From NCBI RefSeq assembly GCF_030433895.1, contig NZ_JARUXE010000011.1, positions 1 through 64,000 on the forward strand: DNA of 64,000 nt. The letters are read 5' to 3'. Shown here piece by piece: positions 34,067-41,500 of the stretch (the stretch's first letter is position 1; every line of letters starts with the position of its first letter). Source of the stretch: Arthrobacter sp. PsM3 (GTDB taxonomy: Bacteria; Actinomycetota; Actinomycetes; Actinomycetales; Micrococcaceae). The notes under the pieces are model-generated. The model worked only from the letters and a program-made list of their open reading frames with translations. It was not told the DNA's origin and did not search any database. Both the position numbers and the translations under genes were made by a program.

Positions 34067-35329
34067 ATGTTAGCGGTTCTGCGGAATGTGACCTACCGGC
34101 GGCTGTTCGCGGCCCAGATCGTGGCCCTGATCGGCACCGGGCTGCTCACGGTGGCCCTCGGGCTGCTGGCCTACGACCTGGCCGGCCGGAACGCCGGGGC
34201 GGTGCTGGGCACAGCTTTGACGATCAAGATGCTGGCCTATGTGGGTCTGGCCCCGGTGATCAACGCACTGGTGGCGCGGCTGCCGAAGAAGCCGGTGCTG
34301 ATCGGGGCGGACCTGATCCGCGCGGCGATGGCACTGTGCCTGCCCTTCATCACCGACACCTGGCAGATCTACGTGGTGATCTTCCTGTTGCAGTCCGCCT
34401 CCGCGACCTTCACCCCGGCCTTCCAGTCGCTGATCCCCACCATCCTGACGGACGAGCGCGACTACACCCGCGCGTTGTCCCTCTCCCGGCTGGCCTACGA
34501 CATGGAAGCCCTGGTCAGCCCGGCCCTTGCGGCGTTGCTGCTGACGCTGATCAGCTTCAACAACCTGTTCATCGGTACCGTGGCCGGGTTCCTGTTCTCG
34601 GCCTTCATGGTCACCATCACGGCTCTGCCCCGGCTCTCGGCCCCGGCCGGGCCGCAGACGTCCCTGTGGCACCGGACCACCCTGGGCACACGGATTTTCT
34701 GGCGCAACCGGCGCCTGCGGTCCCTGCTGGCCCTGAACCTCGTGGTCGCGGCCCCGACGGCCCTGGTGCTGGTCAATACCGTGGTCTACGTCCGTGATGT
34801 CCTGCACCGCCCCGACGCCGACCTGGCCCTGGCCCTGGCCTGCTTCGGTGTCGGTTCCATGATCGTCGCCCTGTCCGCGCCCCGGGTCCTGGACCGCTTC
34901 GGGGACCGTGCCGTGATGCTCACCGGCGCCGCGCTGATCCCCGCCGTGCTGGCAGGCGCCACACTCCTGACCCTCCTTGGCGTCGGTGGTGCGGGCTGGT
35001 GGCTGCTGCTGGGGCTGTGGTTCCTGCTCGGTGCGGCGAACTCCACGATCCTCACGCCCTCCTCCCGGCTGCTGCGCGATGCCTCCACCGAGGAAACCCG
35101 GCCCTATGTTTTCACGGCGCAGTTCTCCCTCTCCCACGCCTGCTACATCCTGACCTACCCGCTGGCCGGCTGGATCGGGGCGGCCGCCGGTTTGGGCTGG
35201 GCCGCGCTGGCCCTGACAATTATTGCGATGATAGGCAGTGCAGGTGCATTCCTGTCCTGGCCACGGCACACCGCCGCGGCATCCCAGGAACCAGCCACTG
35301 AGGAGCAGACCGTTGAGCAGCAGGCCTAG
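34067..35329 (+). CDS. Major facilitator family efflux protein
   Basis: 420 aa, about twelve helices in two halves; typical MFS loop residues in LPKKPVLIGADLIRA and LDRFGDRAVMLTG. Similar to single-component exporters of the NreB/MFS_3 type. Coupled to an NmtR-like Ni/Co sensor, so nickel or cobalt export is a reasonable inference. Ends in a Glu-rich tail overlapping the repressor start. Confidence 0.85.
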   Translation: MLAVLRNVTYRRLFAAQIVALIGTGLLTVALGLLAYDLAGRNAGAVLGTALTIKMLAYVGLAPVINALVARLPKKPVLIGADLIRAAMALCLPFITDTWQIYVVIFLLQSASATFTPAFQSLIPTILTDERDYTRALSLSRLAYDMEALVSPALAALLLTLISFNNLFIGTVAGFLFSAFMVTITALPRLSAPAGPQTSLWHRTTLGTRIFWRNRRLRSLLALNLVVAAPTALVLVNTVVYVRDVLHRPDADLALALACFGVGSMIVALSAPRVLDRFGDRAVMLTGAALIPAVLAGATLLTLLGVGGAGWWLLLGLWFLLGAANSTILTPSSRLLRDASTEETRPYVFTAQFSLSHACYILTYPLAGWIGAAAGLGWAALALTIIAMIGSAGAFLSWPRHTAAASQEPATEEQTVEQQA

Positions 35330-35690
35330 CAGCGCGTTGAACACCGTCCCAGGTGAACCCTCCCTGGCCCACCCGGTCACCCCGGGCCCGGAGCTGCTCG
35401 AAACAGCCGCAGGCACGCTGCGGATGCTCGCCGAACCCACCCGCCTGCACCTGCTCTGGCAGCTCTCCACCGGACCGAAAACCGTCACCGAACTCGCCGA
35501 CGCGTCCGGGGCGCCCCGGACCGTGGTCAGCCAGCACCTGGCCAAACTCCGGCTCAGCGGCCTCGTGGACACCCGCAAGGACGGCCGGCACGTCATCTAT
35601 TCCCTCCACGACGGGCACCTGGTCCGGCTCATCCGCGAAACCATCAACCACGCCGACCACCTGATCACCGGAGAACCGGCCCACGACTGA
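35313..35690 (+). CDS. ArsR repressor with NmtR-type Ni/Co site
   Basis: 125 aa. Start TTG after GAGGAG, inside the end of the MFS gene. HTH APRTVVSQHLAKLRLSGLV. The last helix reads DGHLVRLIRETINHADH: Asp and three His in exactly the spacing of the Asp91, His93, His104, His107 site of mycobacterial NmtR. Expected to sense Ni(II)/Co(II) and repress the MFS operon. Confidence 0.87.
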   Translation: MSSRPSSALNTVPGEPSLAHPVTPGPELLETAAGTLRMLAEPTRLHLLWQLSTGPKTVTELADASGAPRTVVSQHLAKLRLSGLVDTRKDGRHVIYSLHDGHLVRLIRETINHADHLITGEPAHD

Positions 35691-35742
35691 CGCCTCTCCC
35701 CGTGCCGGCCAAATCCACCCCAGGTACCCCAGGAGCACGCCC

Positions 35743-36381
35743 ATGAGCGCCAATGCGCCCCTGCGGTTTCTGCGCACCTGCGTGATCGCCGCGGCGGTTA
35801 TCGGCCTCGCGGCGGGGGCCCACGCCGCCGCCGGCGGCCACCTGCCGCCGGCGGCAGTGATGACCCTGCTGACCGTCCTGGTCATGGCACCGGTCATGGC
35901 CCTGTCCCGCTACCGGCTGTCCCTGCCCGCCATCGGCGGAATCCTCGCCGCGGGCCAGGGCCTCCTGCACCTGGCCTTCACCGGCCTTTCCAGCCCCGAC
36001 GGGCACTGCGCCCCTGCCGGTATCGCCGCACACACCCACCACCAGACGTTCGCCATCCCGGACTGCGCCCTCGCAGCCAGCACCGCTGCGGCCGCGGCCG
36101 GAGAAGACATGGCTGCCGGCGCAGGGGCGGCCATGACCGCGGCACACGCCCTCGCCACGGCGGTAACGGCGCTGATCCTGGCCCGCGGCGAGGCGGCCCT
36201 CTGGCAACTGCGCGCCTGGCTCCGGCCCCTGGCCGGCATCCTGCACACGGTCTCCATGCCGCCCACCCCGCGGATCCCTGCGCTGCGGACCGCAACCGCC
36301 CCGATACCCGCCGCCAGTACATCGCAGGCCCAGCCACGCGGCCCGCCGTTCCGGACGGCCCGGCCCCTCCAGACATTCTGA
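35743..36381 (+). CDS. CopC-associated membrane protein (copy 2)
   Basis: 212 aa, homologous to the protein at 26215: GLAAGAHAAAGGHLPPAAVM, GILAAGQGLLHLAFT and LILARGEAALWQLRAWLRPL match. A His-rich loop (HTHHQTF) again lies between helices. Followed by CopC at 36473, the same order as in the left block. Confidence 0.78.
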   Translation: MSANAPLRFLRTCVIAAAVIGLAAGAHAAAGGHLPPAAVMTLLTVLVMAPVMALSRYRLSLPAIGGILAAGQGLLHLAFTGLSSPDGHCAPAGIAAHTHHQTFAIPDCALAASTAAAAAGEDMAAGAGAAMTAAHALATAVTALILARGEAALWQLRAWLRPLAGILHTVSMPPTPRIPALRTATAPIPAASTSQAQPRGPPFRTARPLQTF

Positions 36382-36472
36382 ATCCTGCGGCTGCCGGACC
36401 CGAACCGCCTTCACCCCATACCTTCTGCCTGCCGCTTCCCTGCGGTCCAGGCTGTCCCGAAAGGACACCCCC

Positions 36473-37084
36473 GTGATTTCTTCCTTCCGCCGCGCCCGCA
36501 TCGCCGGTGCGCTCACCACGGCCCTGGCGTTCACCGCGTTCCTGGGCGCAGTCCCGGCCCAGGCCCACGATTCCCTGGCGTCCACCAGCCCCGCCGACGG
36601 GCAGACGCTCACCGCCAACCCCGGCAAAGTGACCATCACCCTGACCAAACCGCCCACCACTGGAATCGCCGGGGCCAACATCATCAAGGTCACCGCCCCC
36701 GACGGCCACACCGCCAGCAGCGGAGACATCACCGTGGACGGGGCCACCATCAGCACCGCCGCCGACATCGACCACCCCGGCAAACACACCGTGGACTGGC
36801 GCGCAGTATCCGCCGACGGACACCCCATCGAAGGGACCTTCAGCTTCACCTACGCCCCCGCCGAAACCGGAACGACGGCCCCATCAGCCCTCGCCACCCC
36901 GGCAACAGGAACCCCGGAACCAGCCGGCCCCGGCGCAGCGGCGCAGCCCGCCGAACCCGCGGCCCAGAAAGCCGCCGCGGACATGACCGGATGGCTGATC
37001 GCGGCCGGCGCCCTCATCATCGGACTCGCCGGCGCCCTGGTGTACGTCATGACCAGCAGGAAGAAGCCGAACCCCGAAAAATAG
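36473..37084 (+). CDS. CopC domain protein (copy 2)
   Basis: 203 aa, GTG start after GAAAGGA. Signal peptide ending VPAQAH leaves the copper-ligand His at the mature N-terminus; core DSLASTSPADGQTLTANPGK and VDWRAVSADGHPIEGTFS, C-terminal anchor LIAAGALIIGLAGALVYV. Homologue of the CopC at 25471. End of the right metal block. Confidence 0.92.
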   Translation: MISSFRRARIAGALTTALAFTAFLGAVPAQAHDSLASTSPADGQTLTANPGKVTITLTKPPTTGIAGANIIKVTAPDGHTASSGDITVDGATISTAADIDHPGKHTVDWRAVSADGHPIEGTFSFTYAPAETGTTAPSALATPATGTPEPAGPGAAAQPAEPAAQKAAADMTGWLIAAGALIIGLAGALVYVMTSRKKPNPEK

Positions 37085-37095
37085 CTGACACGCAC

Positions 37096-37126
37096 GGGCG
37101 CGGTGCCACGGCCAGGCACCGCGCCC
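37096..37126 (+). terminator. Terminator after CopC copy 2
   Basis: Perfect 12-bp stem (37096-37107 with 37115-37126), loop 7 nt, 12 bp after the stop codon. No U-tract. Confidence 0.65.
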
Positions 37127-37137
37127 GGCCCCGCAGA

Positions 37138-37179
37138 GTGCAGATGACTTCTGACACTCCGTGCAGACGACTTCTGAAA
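37138..37179. repeat. Tandem 19-bp repeat at module boundary
   Basis: GTGCAGATGACTTCTGACA (37138-37156) and GTGCAGACGACTTCTGAAA (37161-37179) differ at two bases. It lies exactly between the metal block and the mobilisation module, where base composition drops. Could be an IS end or recombination scar. Confidence 0.6.
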
Positions 37180-37300
37180 CTGACACCGGGCTATAAAAAT
37201 CGGGTGCTACGATGACTCATAACTCGACTACGAAATCAAAGGCGGGGTAAGAATCGCAAAACCGGGCCCAGACCGTTTTTGACTGAACTTTTGGGGAAAC

Positions 37301-37843
37301 ATGAATGATTTGTTGAAGACTTTGATACCGCTAGGGTCCGCAATCGTTGCTGGTCTTGCCCTTCTCTATCAAATGCGGAGGTCCAGTCATCCCTTGACCG
37401 GGTCCTACGAGCGGGCTTCGAGCGCTCTGGGGCTGGCAAAGGCTCTCTCCGACTTGCCGGAGTCAGATGACGAGACAAGCAGGAAGAGCAGAGCACTCCA
37501 AGAAGAGCTGACGACCCAGGGTTTTCTTGCCACTCAGCAGTTCATAGGTCATGCCACTCCTGTACTGACAAGCCACCGGCAAACGTGGTTTTTCGTCGCC
37601 ATGATCCCAGTGTCATTCATTGTCTTGACCTTCAATGCCGTTGGGTTGAATCCGGACACATTCGCCTTTGGCGTAGCCATTGGAGCAATTCTTGTCGTCC
37701 CGATGGTTTTCGGTGTCATCACACACGTCGTTTTCGGGAGGGTTGCTCGGTACAAGGACAGCCATAAGAGCCTGGAGGAAGCGACGCGGAAAGTTGGCGC
37801 CAAGGACCTCATCAGCGTGAAATCCAAGTCAGGCTCGCGCTAG
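37301..37843 (+). CDS. Hypothetical membrane protein (180 aa)
   Basis: N-terminal membrane helix (LIPLGSAIVAGLALLYQM), a charged helical region about 30-85 and two closely spaced helices (FFVAMIPVSFIVLTFNAV, AFGVAIGAILVVPMVFGVIT). Clearly lower GC than its neighbours, so probably imported. Family not recognised. Confidence 0.6.
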   Translation: MNDLLKTLIPLGSAIVAGLALLYQMRRSSHPLTGSYERASSALGLAKALSDLPESDDETSRKSRALQEELTTQGFLATQQFIGHATPVLTSHRQTWFFVAMIPVSFIVLTFNAVGLNPDTFAFGVAIGAILVVPMVFGVITHVVFGRVARYKDSHKSLEEATRKVGAKDLISVKSKSGSR

Positions 37844-37883
37844 TTCCAGGTAATCCCAACACAGTCCTTCTAGGAGCGCACGA

Positions 37884-38480
37884 ATGACATCACCAGGGCC
37901 AACGCTCATGGGCTACGCCCGGGTCAGCACTACGGAGCAGTCAGTGGACCTGCAGCTGGATGCCCTGAACGAGGCCGGATGCTTCCGGATCTGGACGGAT
38001 TTCGCATCTGGCGCGACGGCGGAACGGCCGCAGTGGCAGGACTGCCTGGATCACCTGCAGCCGGGGAACATTTTGGTGGTCAACGATTTGTCCCGGCTGG
38101 GAAGGAACACGGCCGACCTCGCCGGCATCGTGAAAACGCTGGCCGACCGGCACATTGGCCTCCGGTCACTGACGGAGACCTGGCTGGATACCACCACGTC
38201 TCAGGGCGTGCTGATGTTTCACTTCTTCTCCGCCATCGCCGAGTACGAGCGGAACCGGCTGCGTGAACGGACTAAGGCCGGCCTTGCAGCGGCGAAAGCC
38301 CGCGGCCGCGTCGGCGGCCGGCCGACCAAAATGACGCCGGACAAGGCAGCCACCGCGCACCGGATGCGTGGTGAGAAGCGGACGATCAGCGCCATCGCCA
38401 AGAGCATTGAGGTCAGTGAAGCCACCGTGGTGCGTGAGCTCGCACGGCAGCGGAAGAGCCTGCAGGTACCCCAAGAGTAG
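37884..38480 (+). CDS. Serine recombinase (resolvase/invertase)
   Basis: 198 aa. Catalytic serine in MGYARVSTTEQSVDLQLDAL, conserved VNDLSRLGRN and FFSAIAEYERNRLRERTKAG, then a short C-terminal HTH (TISAIAKSIEVSEATVVREL). Size and layout fit a small resolvase that separates co-integrates or multimers. First gene of the mobilisation module. Confidence 0.93.
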   Translation: MTSPGPTLMGYARVSTTEQSVDLQLDALNEAGCFRIWTDFASGATAERPQWQDCLDHLQPGNILVVNDLSRLGRNTADLAGIVKTLADRHIGLRSLTETWLDTTTSQGVLMFHFFSAIAEYERNRLRERTKAGLAAAKARGRVGGRPTKMTPDKAATAHRMRGEKRTISAIAKSIEVSEATVVRELARQRKSLQVPQE

Positions 38481-38543
38481 GTGCGGCTGTTAATCCTCCG
38501 ATGCCTTCGCTAGCGTGGAGGCAAACGGAGGGGGACGGCGCAC

Positions 38544-41500
38544 ATGGCACCGAGGAAATCTAAGAACCACATTGAGGGTCAGCTGAGTCTGGAGTCCTTG
38601 TGGGCCGAACCGGAAGAGGTAGTCAATGAACGAGCACGGCAGACACGCCATGGAAACCATGAAGAATCACGACCCGGAGAGCTTCGCGCAGATAGCGGAC
38701 CCCGAGACACACTTTTCGACTTTGGGGGAGGAGATCCAGCAGGCGATCTGGGACCTCAGCGAACAGCTGACACCAACCAGGGGATCGGAACCGCCGCTGG
38801 AGTACATCGGGCTGGCGAACATGGCCAAGCTCCGGGCACGCGAGATGGTGTACCAGGAGATGATCTACGCCAGCCTTCCCGCGGAGCCGGAGGAGATGGA
38901 GTCGACCTACGGGGCCCAGGAGGACGAGGAGAGCTAGAGGCCGAACCTCAGCCTGAGCCGGCAGCGGTTGCGGCGGCCGGACGGTTCCGTCCGGCATCCC
39001 AGGCTGACCTTGCGCCCTCGGGACAGAAAGCCCGCTTCGCAGCAAACGTTGAAGCAATCCGCATCGTCCGGGAGCTGGAGGACCAGCAGCGGCCGGCCAC
39101 CGAGGCAGAACAGCGTTCCCTGGCGCGGTGGTCCAGCTGGGGAGCTGTGCCCCAGCTGTTCGACAAGGCGAAATGGGCGGCCGAGCGCGCCCAGCTGCAG
39201 GACGTCCTGAGCGAGCGCGAGTATGCCGCCGCGTCGCGGACCACGACGAACGCGTACTACACCGACGCCGCCCTGGTGAAGGAAATCTGGTCCACCGTCG
39301 ACCGGCTCGGCTTCACCGGGGGAGAGGTGCTGGAACCCGGATCCGGCGCTGGAACGTTCATCGGATTCGCCCCGGAAGGCGCCCGGATGACCGGCGTGGA
39401 GCTTGATCCGCTGACAGCCTCAATTTCCCGTGGCCTGTATCCCGACGCGACGATCCGCAGCGAGTCTTTCGCGGACACCCCGATCAAGACTAACTCCTTT
39501 GACCTCGCCGTCGGCAACGTCCCGTTCAGCAAGAACACGCTTTACGACAAGACCCACAACGCCGACTCCCGGCACTCCATGCACAACCACTTCATCCTCA
39601 AGAGCCTGGCCGCGGTGAAACCCGGCGGATACGTCGCCGTGCTGACCTCCAGCTTCACCATGGACGCAACCAACCCCACCTCGAGGCGGGAGATGAGCGC
39701 CATGGCGGATCTGGTGGGTGCCGTGCGCCTGCCCACCGGCGCCCACCGGCGAGCTGCCGGCACTGAAGCACTCACTGATCTGCTGCTGCTGCGCAAGCGC
39801 GAGCCGGGCCGGGAGACTGCCAACACGGACTGGGAAACTGTCGGGCCCGTCATCATCGACGGCCGCGACGTGAAGGTCAACAACTACTTCGATCTGAACC
39901 CGCAAAACGTCCTCGGGCAGATCACCGTTGGGAACGGCATGTACGGCGAGGAAACCGTCAGCGTCAAAGCCGACGACCTCGCTGCTGTCCCGCTGCTGCT
40001 CGCCCAGCGGCTCGACGCCGTTGTCCAGGAAGCGCTGGACCGCGGCCTGAACCACGCCCCTGCCGAGCCTGCCCCGGGGAAAACCCCAGCCGCACTCCTG
40101 CCGGCCACGGGGCAGGAATGGGACGGCACCATCACCGCCCAACAAGACGGAACCTTCACCGTTGCCCGTGCAGGGGAACAGGTTCCGTTCCCGGTACCCA
40201 AAGCGCATGCTGCGGAGCTGAGCGACCTGTTGGGGATGCGGGACGGTGCACGCGCCCTGCTGGAGATGGAAGCTTCCGACAGCGAAGACACCCCGGCGAT
40301 GTCGGCTCAACGAACCGCCCTGGCTGACCAGTACACGGCATATGCCGCCAAATATGGACCGCTCAACCGCTTCACGGAATCTGTCCGCACGGACAAAGAA
40401 ACGGGCGAAGACATCATCACCCGCCGTGCAGCACCCGCCGTGCGGATACTGCGCCAGACGGACCCCTTCGGCACTCTGCCGCCTGCCCTGGAGAGGTTCA
40501 ACGAGGAGACGCAGACCGCGACACCCGCGGCTCTGCTTCAGCACCGGCAGGTGGTGGCCCGCAAGCCACTCATGGGTGCGGACACCGTTGACGAAGCCCT
40601 TGCCATCGCCCTGGACACCTACGGTGCCCCGGAACTGGAACAGATCGCGGACCTGCTGGGCGTCACGGAAGAGGAAGCCCGCGAGCAGCTGGGCACGCTC
40701 GTGTTCGATGACCCGGAAACCGGCAAGCTCGTCACCGCACCGGAATACCTGTCCGGGAATGTCCGGACCAAGCTCGAAGCTGCCCGCGCTGCGGCGGCCG
40801 AGGACGAGCGCTTGAGTGTGAACGTCACCGCGCTGGAGGAAGTCCAGCCGCCGCGGGTCGGCATGGAAGACGTCGAGGCGCGCATCGGTGCGGTCTGGAT
40901 TTCCCCCGAGGAACACCAACGCTTCGTCCAGGACATCCTGGCCGATCCCAACGCCAGCGTGACCAGCGTCGGCAGCGGCATCTGGCGGGTCAAAGCCAAC
41001 CGTGGGACAGTCCGTTCCACGAACGAGTGGGGGACGGGCCGCCGGCCCGCCCCGGACCTGCTGCAAAGCATCCTGGAACAAAAGAGCATTCAGGTCGAGG
41101 ACAAGAACGAGGACGGCAAGCCGGTCGCCAACCTCGAAGAAACCGAGGCGGCCCAGGAAAAGGCCGAGGCCCTGCAGGAACGCTTCGCCGAGTGGGTCTG
41201 GGAAGACCCCGAACGTGCCAGTCGGCTCATTGACGAATACAACCGCCGCTTCAACTCCCTGGCCCTGCGCGACTACACCAAGGAAGGGGGCCGGCTGACA
41301 CTGCCGGGGCTGGCTAAGACCTTCACCCCGCATCCGCACCAGCGCACTGCCGTGGCGCGCATCATATCCGAACCGGCCGTGGGCCTCTTCCATGAAGTCG
41401 GTGCCGGCAAGACCGCCGAAATGGTGATTGGAGCGATGGAACTCAAACGCCTGGGCATGGCCTCCAAGCCCATGGTTGTCGTCCCGAACCACATGCTGGA

